The translations under genes and the position numbers were made by a program. From contig JAPLSQ010000021.1 in assembly GCA_026398535.1 (NCBI GenBank), forward strand, positions 1-64,000: a DNA stretch of 64,000 bases, in the 5' to 3' direction. This document shows, in pieces, positions 55,318 through 64,000 of this stretch; positions within the stretch are counted from its first letter, which is position 1, and the number at the start of each line of letters is the position of its first letter. The notes beneath the pieces are model-generated. The model ran no database searches and was not told where the DNA came from. It saw nothing but the letters and a program-made list of their open reading frames with translations. This DNA comes from Candidatus Sumerlaeota bacterium. GTDB lineage: Bacteria; Sumerlaeota; Sumerlaeia; Sumerlaeales; Sumerlaeaceae.

Positions 55318-57312
55318 ATGATTATATCGGGAAAAGCCGCTGGCGGCATGGTTGCTGTCATCGGATGGATAATCTTATGCGCGGGGACGCTCACATCAGC
55401 GCCGGCCGCCGATGTGACAAGCAATGCGGTGTGGCTGGAGAAACTCGATGTTGCCAAGATCACCCAGGAATGGGGCGATCCGCACGCTGGCAAATCGGTG
55501 CTCGGCAAGCCGCTCAAGGTGAACGGCAAGACGTATGAGCATGGCGTGGGGACGCATTCCTTCAGCGAGTGGTGGATCGACACGGGGGGCGGCGCGGAGC
55601 GCTTCGAGGCGCTCGGTGGAGTGGATGATGAGATCGCCACGAACGGCTCGGTGATCTTCGAAGTCTGGGCGGACGGACGCAAGGCCGCCGCCACGGGCAT
55701 CATCCGGGGCGGCCAGCCGGCTCAGGCACTTTCCGCGGATCTCAAGGGCGTCAAAAAGCTTGTCCTGATCGTCACCGATGCGGGCGACTCGAACGGTTAC
55801 GATCATGCGGACTGGCTTGACGCGAAGATCATCATGGCAGCCGGGGCGAAAAATGCCCCGCGCGCCATTGCACAGGATGCCGCGCCGCCGCCAGAACTCT
55901 CCGTCGGCGACGGCCCGAAACCCGCCATACACGGCCCGCGCGTCGTGGGCGCAACACCAGGCAGGCCGTTCCTGTTTCTCATCCCCGCAACGGGCAAAAC
56001 GCCCATGCGCTTCTCGGCCGACAATCTGCCCGCCGGCATCAAGCTCGATGAGCAAACCGGCATCCTCTCCGGTTCCCTTCAGTCATCGGGAAACACCGAC
56101 GTCAGAACAACCGTGAGCGGCCCCGGCGGCAGGGCATCGCGCAGGCTCACCATTGTCGGCGGCGAACACAAGCTCGCGCTCACGCCGCCCATGGGCTGGA
56201 ATTCGTGGAATGTCTGGGGCACGTCGGTTGACGCCGCAAAGGTGCGCGCCGCGGCGGACGCAATGGTCAAATCAGGACTTGCCGCGCACGGTTACTGCTT
56301 CATCAACATCGACGACGCATGGGAGGGCACGCGCGACGCCAACGGTGAAATCCGCGCGAACGAAAAGATCGGCGACATGAAGACGCTGGCCGATTATGTT
56401 CATTCAAAAGGGCTCAAACTCGGCGTGTATTCCTCGCCCGGCCCCAAAACATGCGCCTCTTTCGAGGGCAGCTACCAGCACGAACAGCAGGACGCCAACA
56501 CATACGCGAAATGGGGGATCGATTACCTGAAATATGATTGGTGTTCGATGGGCAGGATCACAAGCACGCCAACGCTCGAACAGATGAAGGCGCCCTACCG
56601 CTTGATGCGGACAGCGCTCGACAACTGCGGACGCGACATCGTCTTCAGCTTTTGCCAGTATGGCATGGGCAAAGTCTGGGAATGGGGCGCCGAAATTGGG
56701 GGCAATCTGTGGCGCACCTCCGGAGACATCGGCGACAGTTGGGGCAGCATGGCAAGCATCGGCTTCAGCCAGACCGAGCAGGGCAAATACGCATGTCCCG
56801 GACACTGGAACGATCCCGACATGCTCGTTGTGGGCAAGGTGGGATGGGGACCGACGCTTCATAACACCAAGCTCACGCCGCATGAACAACTCACGCACAT
56901 CACCCTGTGGAGCCTGCTGGCCTCTCCCCTGCTCATCGGCTGCGACATGACACAGATGGACGATTTCACGTCGAGACTCCTGACCAATGATGAAGTGCTT
57001 GACGTGAACCAGGACCCGCTGGGACGCCAGGCCGGCCGTCGCGTCAAAGACGGCGACACGGAAATCTGGTCGCGGCAGCTCTGGGACGGCACACTCGCCG
57101 TGGGACTGTTCAACCGCGGCAGTTCCGCCAAAAATGTCGCCGCCAAGTGGACTGATCTCGGCATCAGCGGCAGCCAGCCCGTGCGCGATCTCTGGAGGAA
57201 AAAAGACCTCGGCCACTTCAGCGGCAGCTTTGAATCAACCGTGCAACGCCATGGCGCAATGCTTTTGAAAATCGGCAAACCGAACCAAGATGCACAGATG
57301 AATACAAAGTGA
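55318..57312 (+). CDS. NPCBM--Ig--GH27 alpha-galactosidase, secreted
   Basis: The 664-residue protein has a signal peptide, an NPCBM domain (residues about 40-175, YEHGVGTHSFSEWWIDTG), a short putative Ig (FSADNLPAGIKLDEQTGIL) and a GH27 catalytic domain from about residue 285 (TPPMGWNSWNVWG). The nucleophile Asp lies in YLKYDWCSMG and the acid/base Asp in GHWNDPDMLV, both in the GH27 positions. It should release terminal alpha-galactose from oligosaccharides or galactomannan outside the cytoplasm. A C-terminal beta-sandwich follows. The isomerase gene downstream is on the other strand. Confidence 0.93.
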   Translation: MIISGKAAGGMVAVIGWIILCAGTLTSAPAADVTSNAVWLEKLDVAKITQEWGDPHAGKSVLGKPLKVNGKTYEHGVGTHSFSEWWIDTGGGAERFEALGGVDDEIATNGSVIFEVWADGRKAAATGIIRGGQPAQALSADLKGVKKLVLIVTDAGDSNGYDHADWLDAKIIMAAGAKNAPRAIAQDAAPPPELSVGDGPKPAIHGPRVVGATPGRPFLFLIPATGKTPMRFSADNLPAGIKLDEQTGILSGSLQSSGNTDVRTTVSGPGGRASRRLTIVGGEHKLALTPPMGWNSWNVWGTSVDAAKVRAAADAMVKSGLAAHGYCFINIDDAWEGTRDANGEIRANEKIGDMKTLADYVHSKGLKLGVYSSPGPKTCASFEGSYQHEQQDANTYAKWGIDYLKYDWCSMGRITSTPTLEQMKAPYRLMRTALDNCGRDIVFSFCQYGMGKVWEWGAEIGGNLWRTSGDIGDSWGSMASIGFSQTEQGKYACPGHWNDPDMLVVGKVGWGPTLHNTKLTPHEQLTHITLWSLLASPLLIGCDMTQMDDFTSRLLTNDEVLDVNQDPLGRQAGRRVKDGDTEIWSRQLWDGTLAVGLFNRGSSAKNVAAKWTDLGISGSQPVRDLWRKKDLGHFSGSFESTVQRHGAMLLKIGKPNQDAQMNTK

Positions 57313-57391
57313 CAGCATGACAGCACCTTGGGATCGCCGGGCGATCGTTCTAAAGAAGATGATCAGATTTCAAGCTGTTGTTTGATGCGTG

Positions 57392-58393
57392 TCAACCTTC
57401 GCTGAACGCGGCGTCGAATTTGACCAGCGAGGGTTTGAAGTCGATGCGTTTGACGAAGGCGCAGGCCTCGGTGGCGCCGTGCTCGCGGTCCATGCCGGCA
57501 TCCTCCCATTCGACAGACAGCGGCCCCGAATAACCAATCTCGTTGAGCGCGCGGATGATGGACTCGAAATCAATGCGGCCACGCCCCAGCGAACGGAAGT
57601 CCCAGTAACGGCGCGGATCGCCAAATTCCGTGTGGCCGCCAAACACGCCGGCTTCAGCGGGCATCGGCGACCACCACACATCCTTCATGTGAACATGGAA
57701 GATGCGGCCGCGCAAACGGCGGATGAAGCGCGCATAGTCAACGCCCTGGTAGCCAAAATGGCTCGGATCGAAGTTGAATCCAAACGCGGGATGGCCGTCA
57801 ACGGCCTTGAGCGCGCGCTCCGCCGAGGCAATGTCGAAGGCGATTTCCGTGGGATGCGCTTCGAGGGCAAAACGCGCGCCCAGCGACTTGAACTCGTCCA
57901 GGATCGGTTTCCACCTGCGCGCGAAATCCTCAAAACCGGCCTCAATCATGCCGGGCGCATTCGGAGGAAACGAGTAGAGCAGGGGCCAGATCTGGCTGCC
58001 GGTGAAACCGTTCACGATGCCCACGCCAAGCGCCTTGGCCGCGCGCGCGGTGTCGATCATTTCGCGCGCGGCGCGCTGCCTGACGCCTTCAGGATCGCCG
58101 TCGCCCCACACATGCGCGGGCAGAATGCTCTTGTGGCGCTCGTCAATGCGGTCGCACACCGCCTGACCCGCAAGATGGTTCGAAATGGCGAACACCTTGA
58201 GCCGGTGGCGCGCCAGCAGCTCGAGTTTGCGTTTGCAGTAATCAGGCTCGCGGAGCGCGCGCCCCACGTCGAAGTGGCCGCCCCAGCATGCCAGCTCGAG
58301 GCCGTCGTAACCGAAGCTCCGCGCTTTCTCGCAAAGTTTTTCCAATGACAGATCCGCCCATTGCCCCGTGAAAAGTGTGACTGGTCTTGCCAT
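57392..58393 (-). CDS. Sugar phosphate isomerase/epimerase (xylose-isomerase-like TIM barrel)
   Basis: A 333-residue AP_endonuc_2-type TIM barrel with [17 protein letters not shown] near the start and metal-ligand residues in segments such as [35 protein letters not shown] and [11 protein letters not shown]. Such enzymes isomerise or epimerise keto-sugars or inositol derivatives in sugar-catabolic clusters. It is preceded on the same strand by the Gfo/Idh gene (about 50 nt gap) and probably shares a transcript and pathway with it. Confidence 0.92.
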   Translation of the reverse strand: MARPVTLFTGQWADLSLEKLCEKARSFGYDGLELACWGGHFDVGRALREPDYCKRKLELLARHRLKVFAISNHLAGQAVCDRIDERHKSILPAHVWGDGDPEGVRQRAAREMIDTARAAKALGVGIVNGFTGSQIWPLLYSFPPNAPGMIEAGFEDFARRWKPILDEFKSLGARFALEAHPTEIAFDIASAERALKAVDGHPAFGFNFDPSHFGYQGVDYARFIRRLRGRIFHVHMKDVWWSPMPAEAGVFGGHTEFGDPRRYWDFRSLGRGRIDFESIIRALNEIGYSGPLSVEWEDAGMDREHGATEACAFVKRIDFKPSLVKFDAAFSEG

Positions 58394-58444
58394 GATGATC
58401 TTTCTCTCCTTCTGTATGTTCGTATGCCTGCTATGTGAACGCTT

Positions 58445-59614
58445 TCAAGCGTTGGGAAACGTCGTCCACTTTTTGTCGGATTTGGCGCTCGCGACAACCG
58501 CCTCAATGAACTGCATTCCGCGCACGCCATCATCAACCGTGGGAAAATCCGGCTCCTCCGGATCGGGCTGGCCGCCTTCGAGCCTTCGGCGCAGCGCGCG
58601 CGCGAAATTCCTGTAAATGTTGGCGAACGCCTCGATGTAGCCCTCGGGGTGCCCGGCGGGAAGGCGCGTTGCCGCCGCCGCCGCCGCGCTCAGCCGTCCC
58701 GCGTAACCGCCGCCCGCGCGGACAATCTCGCGCGATTTGTCCGGCCACATCAGCAACAGCGTGTTCGGCTCCTCCTGGCGCCAGCGCAGGCCGCCCTTCG
58801 AACCGTAAACGCGGATGTTAAGGCCATTCTCCTCGTCGATTGAAATCTGGCTGGCGTGCAGCACGCCGCGCGCGCCGTTGCCGAAGCGCAGCAGCACATT
58901 GCCGTCGTCATCCAGCGGACGCCCTTCAACAAACGTCGTCAGATCGGCGCACAACTCGCTGATGCGCAGGCCGGTGATGTATTCGGCAAGGTTTTCCGCG
59001 TGCGTGCCGATATCGCCCATGCAACAGCTTGCGCCGGCGCGCGCGGGATCGGTGCGCCAGTCCGCCTGCTTCTGCCCCGACGCCTCAAGGCGCGCGGCCA
59101 GCCACCCCTGCGGGTACTCGACGATGATCTTGCGTATCTCGCCCAGCCGCCCGCCGCGCGCCAGCGCACGCGCCTCCTTCACCATGGGATAACCCGTATA
59201 ATTGTGTGTGAGCGCAAAAAGAAGACCCATCTCGCGCACGATGCCGCGCAACTCAAGCGCCTCGCCGAGTGTGAGCGTCATCGGCTTGTCGCATACCACG
59301 TGGAATCCCGCGCGCAACGCCGCCGCCGCCGGGTGGAAATGCATGTGGTTGGGCGTCACGATCGCCACGAAATCCATGCGTTCGCCCTCGGGCAGACTCG
59401 CCTCCGCGGCGATCATATCCTGCCACGAGCCATAGACGCGCTCATCGGGCAGATACCAGTCGCGGCCAGAAAGACGCGACTTTCCGGGATCGGCGCTGAA
59501 CGCGCCGCACACAAGCTCGATCTCGTTGTCCAGCGTGGCCGCCATGCGGTGCACCGTTCCTATGAACGCGCCACGCCCACCGCCGACTATGCCCATCCGC
59601 ATTTTTCGGCTCAT
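58445..59614 (-). CDS. Gfo/Idh/MocA family oxidoreductase
   Basis: The 389-residue NAD(P)-dependent enzyme has an N-terminal Rossmann fold (MGIVGGGRGAFIGTVH), the second-strand motif CDKPMTLTLGEALEL with the conserved Lys, and the GDIGTHAENLAEYITG active-site region with His. These enzymes oxidise sugars or sugar acids and inositols. It is first in a two-gene unit with the TIM-barrel isomerase, a common pairing for unusual sugar catabolism. A 7-bp inverted repeat AACGCTT/AAGCGTT spans its stop codon. Confidence 0.93.
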   Translation of the reverse strand: MSRKMRMGIVGGGRGAFIGTVHRMAATLDNEIELVCGAFSADPGKSRLSGRDWYLPDERVYGSWQDMIAAEASLPEGERMDFVAIVTPNHMHFHPAAAALRAGFHVVCDKPMTLTLGEALELRGIVREMGLLFALTHNYTGYPMVKEARALARGGRLGEIRKIIVEYPQGWLAARLEASGQKQADWRTDPARAGASCCMGDIGTHAENLAEYITGLRISELCADLTTFVEGRPLDDDGNVLLRFGNGARGVLHASQISIDEENGLNIRVYGSKGGLRWRQEEPNTLLLMWPDKSREIVRAGGGYAGRLSAAAAAATRLPAGHPEGYIEAFANIYRNFARALRRRLEGGQPDPEEPDFPTVDDGVRGMQFIEAVVASAKSDKKWTTFPNA

Positions 59615-60106
59615 TAGCGATCTCCTTGGTGATTCAATTCACTCTACTGATACCCGCGCCTGATTCAATGTCCAACACAAATGAACAGGCAATGCTATGA
59701 CATGTTGGCGCATTCCGCTGCTCTTTCAACGATCATCGTGCACACTATTCACAGCCATCCGGCGCGCCATTGAGCGCCACATGCGAGATGATGGCCGTCG
59801 GCGTTCCCGGGGCGTCACCTTGAATTGCTGGAGGCATGCGCCAATCCCTTCCCGCCTCATTTTCAGAAAATAGAAATTGACAACATAGCATTGTGTATAC
59901 CTGCCTGACGCATTGTGATAATTCGCATTCCCTTCTTGCGAGAATTTCAGCGGGAATGGGTATGCGGGAATTCAAACAGCGAAAGGAGATCGTCGGAGCC
60001 AACAAGCTCTAAAACACAAAGAGGTTGGATGACTGCATGGACATACATAATCCAGCGCAGGCATATAGTGTGGCAAAAATTACCCAAAAGAAAGTGAGAC
60101 TTGAAT
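59615..60106. other. Intergenic region upstream of the secreted hypothetical protein
   Basis: This 492-nt region between divergent genes lacks a convincing protein gene except a possible 22-residue leader ORF at 60029-60097 that ends 9 nt before the next ATG and has AGAGG upstream. An inverted repeat CATTCCC/GGGAATG (59927-59958) could form a stem. A TTGACA hexamer at 59877 is not matched by a well-spaced -10. I see nothing else. Confidence 0.5.
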
Positions 60107-60997
60107 ATGACAGGCATCAGCAACTTCTTAAGATGCGCAATAGGCGCCGGGCTCATCGTGGCCATGGCCGGAATGGCCTGCGCGAATGTGTGGATGGACG
60201 AACGGTTTGAGAACACGCCGCCGCTGGTTCAGGGCAACGGCAACCTCGCCTCTCCGATTCCTTTTTCAACTCTGGACACCTACACCCATGATCCTCTCAC
60301 ATCCACGGTGACCGGTTCGCCGCTGACCGCCACGGGAACACAGGTGAGCACGAAAGCGTTCGAGGGAACGAAATGCTACAAGCTCGAGGTCAGCCAGGTG
60401 CTGTCCGCCGGCCCGGGGTATATGAATCCGACAAATGGCAACATCCAGGTATATCAATTCGCCATCAATGTTGATCCCATCCCCGATGTGGGCACAGTAG
60501 CGGAATTCCGCTGGAATTTTGACATGAACACAGGCGCCCCGCCCGCCGCGGACAACTCGTTCTTCGTGCGGCTGGTTTCCAACGGCACATCCGTGCAGAT
60601 CATCGGCGGTGAGGATGTGGCTCATCCAACGCCCGTGACAGGCGTTCTTGGAACCCTGCCCGTAAGGCAATCCTGGGCGTACATCAGCCTGATCGTCCAG
60701 AAGGAGACCGCCGCGCAGTCTGACAGCCGGCCAGCCCTTGCGCCCGCTTCACCCTATTCGCAGGGATGCACGTTCTTCAATTCCAGCAACACCCCGGCGC
60801 TCTTCATCCCCATGGTTGGCGGCGCACCAACCACTTTCAATTCACGCGACTGGTCGTTCCAAGTCTCCAGTGGAACAATCTATGTCGACGACATCTACTG
60901 GGATGGCGCGCTTGAAAACGACGCGGCCAATTCCGATGTCCGCCCGCTCAACACAACAGTACCAGACAGCGCAAGCAACTGGTCGCTGTATAATTAA
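60107..60997 (+). CDS. Secreted hypothetical protein
   Basis: A protein of about 296 residues with a signal peptide (LRCAIGAGLIVAMAGMACA) starts at ATG 60107. It is rich in Thr, Pro, Ala and Asn, beta-strand-like, with few Lys/Arg in its mature part; motifs such as VWMDERFENTPP at the start and SGTIYVDDIYWDGAL near the end resemble jelly-roll carbohydrate-binding modules, where the last strand carries a DxxxWD-like segment. No PEP-CTERM-type tail is present. A terminator follows directly, so it is monocistronic. Confidence 0.7.
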   Translation: MTGISNFLRCAIGAGLIVAMAGMACANVWMDERFENTPPLVQGNGNLASPIPFSTLDTYTHDPLTSTVTGSPLTATGTQVSTKAFEGTKCYKLEVSQVLSAGPGYMNPTNGNIQVYQFAINVDPIPDVGTVAEFRWNFDMNTGAPPAADNSFFVRLVSNGTSVQIIGGEDVAHPTPVTGVLGTLPVRQSWAYISLIVQKETAAQSDSRPALAPASPYSQGCTFFNSSNTPALFIPMVGGAPTTFNSRDWSFQVSSGTIYVDDIYWDGALENDAANSDVRPLNTTVPDSASNWSLYN

Positions 60998-61011
60998 TCA
61001 TCCCAATTGCA

Positions 61012-61056
61012 GAAGGACGCCGCAGAACACCACGGCGGCGTCCTTCCCGCTTTTTT
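61012..61056 (+). terminator. Rho-independent terminator after the secreted hypothetical gene
   Basis: An 11-bp GC-rich stem (AAGGACGCCGC paired with GCGGCGTCCTT) is followed after a short spacer by TTTTTT at 61051-61056. It terminates the gene ending at 60997. It lies inside the frame that would be used if the ROK gene began at TTG 61007, and so argues for the later start at 61064. Confidence 0.85.
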
Positions 61057-61063
61057 CAGTGTC

Positions 61064-61987
61064 GTGAAAAGTTCTGCCGTTAAGGGATTTGTGGCGGGTG
61101 TTGACGTTGGTGGATCGCATATCACCGCATCCCTTGCTGAAACATCTTCGGGGAAACTGATCGCCAACAGCAAAACGGCCATGCCGGTCAATTCATCCGG
61201 CAGCAAGGAAAGCATTTTGTCCCAATGGTCCGCCGTCATATTAAAAGCTGCCGGTTTCGCTCAGAAGACGCCTCTCGACGGCATCGGGCTGGCAATGCCC
61301 GGGCCTTTTGATTATGAGCGGGGAATCGCCCTGATGAAAGACCTTGGGAAATATGACAACATTTACGGCGTCAACATCCGCGCGGAATTAAAGGCAAGAC
61401 TCGGATTGCCAAAGACGCCCATCCTGTTCCGCAACGACGCGCAGTGTTTCCTGCTTGGCGAGTGCTGGCGCGGCGCGGCAGTCGGCTGCTCCGACGCGAT
61501 CGGCGTCACCCTCGGCACAGGCTTCGGCTCGGCATTTCTGCGCAACGGTCTGTGCGTGGAAGACGACCCCGGCATGCCCCCGCAAAAATGGTTCTACAAC
61601 ATTCCCTTCCGCGGCGTCATCGCCGACGACTGCTTCTCCACCCGCGGAATTCTGCGCGCTTACCGCCGGCGCAGCGGCAGGGAAGCCGCAGACGTGCGCG
61701 CCCTCGTCAGGCTGGCCCCGGATGACCCGCATGCCATAGCCGTATTTCACGAATTCGGAGCCATGCTCGCGGAATTCCTCGCGCCTTTTGTAAGGAAATT
61801 CGCCCCCCAAACGCTCGTTATTGGGGGCAACATCGCCAAGGCATGGGGATTATTTGCCGCGCCTTTGCTGGATGGCATCCGCAAAGCCTGCCCCGAAGTC
61901 GCGGTGGCGCAAGCCTGTCTTTTCGAGGATGCGGCCCTGCTTGGCGCCGCCCGCCTGCCATTGTTATACCGGGAGCCGGCCTCATGA
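61064..61987 (+). CDS. ROK family sugar kinase (atypical, no CxCGxxGCxE zinc motif)
   Basis: The start is taken as GTG 61064, since a terminator hairpin occupies the earlier TTG-started frame, giving about 307 residues. The ASKHA phosphate loop GVDVGGSHITA and the catalytic region FRNDAQCFLLGE are present, with GTGFGSAFL as the second loop. The ROK zinc motif (GHxxxxxxxxCxCGxxGCxE) is absent, replaced by PGMPPQKWFYNIPFRG. It should phosphorylate a hexose or related sugar, or act as a regulator. Its stop overlaps the mannose-6-phosphate-isomerase ATG, so they are coupled. Confidence 0.85.
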   Translation: MKSSAVKGFVAGVDVGGSHITASLAETSSGKLIANSKTAMPVNSSGSKESILSQWSAVILKAAGFAQKTPLDGIGLAMPGPFDYERGIALMKDLGKYDNIYGVNIRAELKARLGLPKTPILFRNDAQCFLLGECWRGAAVGCSDAIGVTLGTGFGSAFLRNGLCVEDDPGMPPQKWFYNIPFRGVIADDCFSTRGILRAYRRRSGREAADVRALVRLAPDDPHAIAVFHEFGAMLAEFLAPFVRKFAPQTLVIGGNIAKAWGLFAAPLLDGIRKACPEVAVAQACLFEDAALLGAARLPLLYREPAS

Positions 61988-63786
61988 CATCCCCGCATCC
62001 ATCTCACTCCGATAATTTCCGGAAAACCACCCAGTTGCTGATGCCCGCGGAACATGTTCCGCCTCCTCCCGGCGTGTATGATATTTATCCGGGATTCCCA
62101 ATCATCGGAGGTTCCATCCAGCTTGGCTTCGATGCTCTCGCCGCTCGGATCGCCCAGGAATCCACCGTAACCATTGACGGGTTTGTTGGCGTTTTCTGGG
62201 AAGACCTGCGCGAGAAACTCGACCAGAGCCTGCGCCGCGCCGGCATCGAAGCGGCATGGGTCAATGCGCATGATGCCATGCGGGACAGCACCGCCATCAC
62301 CCATCTGACCCAACCGTTTCTTGGCGGAGATGATCCGCTGTTTGGCACACGTTTCACCGGCCGCCTCGAAGATTTCTTCGACCATCATAAGTTGTCCGCT
62401 CTCAAGCCCTCCCCGCGCCATTCCTTGAGGATCATGTATGGCTGTGGCGCCGCTCTTGCATGCTGGACGGGTTTGCTTGTTTATGTCGATGTTCCCAAAA
62501 ACGAGGTGCAGTTCCGTTCGCGCGCGGGCGTCGTGTGCAATCTTGGCGAGTCACATCCCATCCCGCCCAAGGAACAATACAAACGGTTCTATTTCGTGGA
62601 CTGGGCCGCCCTGAACCGGCACAGGGCCCGCATACTTGCCGACATCGGCGTCATCGTTGACGCCCAGCGACCCGATGAGCCGGTTTTTACGGAAGGCAAA
62701 ACTCTGCGCAGCACGCTTGCTCAAATGGCGCGCAATATGTTTCGCGCGCGGCCGTGGTTTGAACCAGGCCCATGGGGCGGGCAATGGATTTTGGACAAAA
62801 TCCCCGGCCTCGCGCGCGATGTGCCCAATTACGCATGGTCATTTGAACTGATCATGCCCGAAAACGGACTCATCCTGACGGATGGGCGCCGCATGCTGGA
62901 AGTGTCATCGGATTTTCTTATGTTTCAGGAGCATCGCGCGGTGCTCGGTAACTGCGCCGATTGCTTCGGCTTTGAATTCCCCATACGGTTCGATTTCCTC
63001 GACACCATAGGCGGCGGAAACCTTTCCATCCAGTGCCATCCCCGGCCCGAATACATCCGGCGGGAGTTTGGTGAGACTTTCACGCAGGATGAAGCGTATT
63101 ACATACTCGACCGCGTGCCCGGCGCGCATGTTTACCTTGGCTTTCAAACCGGCATTCACCCGATGGAGTTCCGTCATGCCCTCGAGCACAGCCACAATGA
63201 AGGGATCACGATCGATATTCCACGGTTCGTGAATGTGGAAAAGGCCAAAAAGCATGATTTCTTCCTCATCCCGGGAGGAACAATTCACGCCTGCGGAAGC
63301 GGCAACCTTGTGCTCGAGATAAGCGCTACTCCCTACATATTCACATTCAAAATGTATGATTGGCTGCGGCTCGACCTCGATGGGCGCCCCCGACCGCTCA
63401 ACATCAGACGCGCATTTGAGAACCTGCATTTCGACCGGCAGGGCGGGGTTGTCAAACGCGAGCATGTATCTGTGCCCCGATTGATTGATGAGGGCGCCAA
63501 CTGGCAGCTCTTTCACCTGCCGACACATCGAATGGAATTCTACGATGCGCACCGGTTTGAATTCCGGGGCTCTGTGGAGGCGCGCACCAACGGTTCGCCC
63601 CACGTCATGAGCCTCGTTGAAGGAAAGACGGTTGTCCTCGAAACGGCAAATGGCATGCGGCAAAGATTCAATTACGCGGAAACGTTCGTTGTGCCCGCCG
63701 CCGCCGGAAGTTATAAGCTCATCAGCGTTAACGAGCAGCCCGTGAAAGTGCTCAAGGTTTTCGTCAAGGATGTGTATACGATTTGA
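61984..63786 (+). CDS. Class I mannose-6-phosphate isomerase-like protein with N-terminal extension
   Basis: The 600-residue protein starts at ATG 61984, overlapping the ROK stop (ATGA). Its C-terminal part has the class I PMI cupin layout: zinc ligands Gln and His in LSIQCHPRPEY, Glu in DEAYYIL and His in GGTIHACGSG. The N-terminal region of about 300 residues, including GFDALAARI and TIDGFVGVFWEDLREKL, is a family-specific extension seen in long PMIs of other bacteria. Coupling to a kinase suggests phosphorylation followed by isomerisation of mannose or a related sugar. The natural substrate is inferred, not shown. Confidence 0.82.
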   Translation: MTSPHPSHSDNFRKTTQLLMPAEHVPPPPGVYDIYPGFPIIGGSIQLGFDALAARIAQESTVTIDGFVGVFWEDLREKLDQSLRRAGIEAAWVNAHDAMRDSTAITHLTQPFLGGDDPLFGTRFTGRLEDFFDHHKLSALKPSPRHSLRIMYGCGAALACWTGLLVYVDVPKNEVQFRSRAGVVCNLGESHPIPPKEQYKRFYFVDWAALNRHRARILADIGVIVDAQRPDEPVFTEGKTLRSTLAQMARNMFRARPWFEPGPWGGQWILDKIPGLARDVPNYAWSFELIMPENGLILTDGRRMLEVSSDFLMFQEHRAVLGNCADCFGFEFPIRFDFLDTIGGGNLSIQCHPRPEYIRREFGETFTQDEAYYILDRVPGAHVYLGFQTGIHPMEFRHALEHSHNEGITIDIPRFVNVEKAKKHDFFLIPGGTIHACGSGNLVLEISATPYIFTFKMYDWLRLDLDGRPRPLNIRRAFENLHFDRQGGVVKREHVSVPRLIDEGANWQLFHLPTHRMEFYDAHRFEFRGSVEARTNGSPHVMSLVEGKTVVLETANGMRQRFNYAETFVVPAAAGSYKLISVNEQPVKVLKVFVKDVYTI

Positions 63787-63849
63787 AAACACGCCAATCG
63801 GACACACATCGCCGTCATGCCATTTCGCGGGAAAAGGGAATCGAATGAA

Positions 63850-64000
63850 ATGCGACCTCTGAAGGTTGACGGCGCGCGGGACTTGGGCGCCCAGTTCACC
63901 CGCAATCCGCACCGCATGGCGGGACAGGATGGAGCTTACTCCATCCCCCTCGGCGCCGGCAAAGCGTTATGGTTTTTCGGCGATACACTGACGGGCGCCC
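63850..64000 (+). CDS. Start of a glycosidase-like protein (DUF4185/GH-like), cut by the window end
   Basis: ATG 63850 has GGGAA 9 nt upstream and begins a frame open to the right edge, with 50 visible residues. The segment AGQDGAYSIPLGAGKALWFFGDT resembles the first blade of five-bladed propeller hydrolases of the DUF4185/GH43-like type (GQDGAYSIPLG then FGDT). It would follow the kinase-isomerase pair on the same strand about 60 nt downstream. Family is inferred from this short segment only. Confidence 0.6.
   Translation, partial: MRPLKVDGARDLGAQFTRNPHRMAGQDGAYSIPLGAGKALWFFGDTLTGA

Noticed and set aside
59877..59901. Sigma-70 promoter with TTGACA
   Set aside because: The best -10-like hexamer (TATACC) lies only about 13 nt away, too close for a standard promoter.
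59745..60005. 86-codon minus-strand frame in the region upstream of the secreted hypothetical gene
   Set aside because: No ribosome-binding site or family; composition like noncoding DNA.

Overview
The window reads as chromosomal DNA of an uncultured Gram-negative saccharolytic bacterium. Evidence for an outer membrane is lpxA, a type II secretion pseudopilin and several lipoproteins. The GC-rich codon use, the many secreted glycoside-hydrolase-like proteins, the sugar isomerase and Gfo/Idh genes, and the scattering of genes that usually sit in operons (trpA, thrS, lpxA and pyrR each alone) recall PVC-superphylum, Hydrogenedentota or Sumerlaeota genomes. No 16S rRNA or ribosomal protein gene is present, so this placement is inference. 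No insertion sequence, prophage or CRISPR array was seen.

Layout. 1-3951: end of a nucleoside hydrolase, then a translationally coupled sugar ABC importer (binding lipoprotein and two permeases). 4030-8328: a large secreted CBM9/TIM-barrel hydrolase diverging from a uroporphyrinogen-decarboxylase-like gene across a shared control region with two LacI-type operators. 8479-8554: tRNA-Asn. 8713-12916: DoxX, DnaJ, TrmB, a PTS IIA-like protein, RsmD and a TPR protein. 13016-18666: a small ORF with an O-antigen ligase, a DUF255 thioredoxin-like lipoprotein and a sigma-54 type response regulator with an altered GAFTGA loop. 18709-21731: a RACo-like corrinoid-protein activator and a DUF1460 amidase-like protein. 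21873-25016: larB, larC and a deoxyhypusine-synthase-like gene. 25128-27409: a zinc-ribbon protein, LemA and an M48 protease. 27596-28156: pyrR.

28311-35096 is the most unusual block. It is a tight seven-gene minus-strand operon holding a MutL-type ASKHA ATPase, a barrel-sandwich/swivel protein, a DUF6754-like membrane protein, three further membrane proteins and a small leading protein. It ends in a rho-independent terminator. I know no described function for this set. 35220-38113 holds lpxA, gspG and dnaA. 38372-42134 holds an FG-GAP repeat protein followed by a phosphodiester glycosidase. 42195-50779 holds corA, thrS, a TPR lipoprotein, a 1152-residue secreted multidomain protein and trpA. 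50813-55178 holds a copper ATPase, a flippase-like membrane protein and a secreted alpha/beta hydrolase.

55318-64000 is a sugar-catabolic stretch: an NPCBM-GH27 alpha-galactosidase, a sugar isomerase/epimerase, a Gfo/Idh oxidoreductase, a secreted hypothetical protein, a ROK kinase coupled to a long class I mannose-6-phosphate isomerase, and the start of another hydrolase-like gene. Taken together, glycans would be cut outside the cell or in the periplasm, imported by ABC systems, and phosphorylated and isomerised in the cytoplasm.
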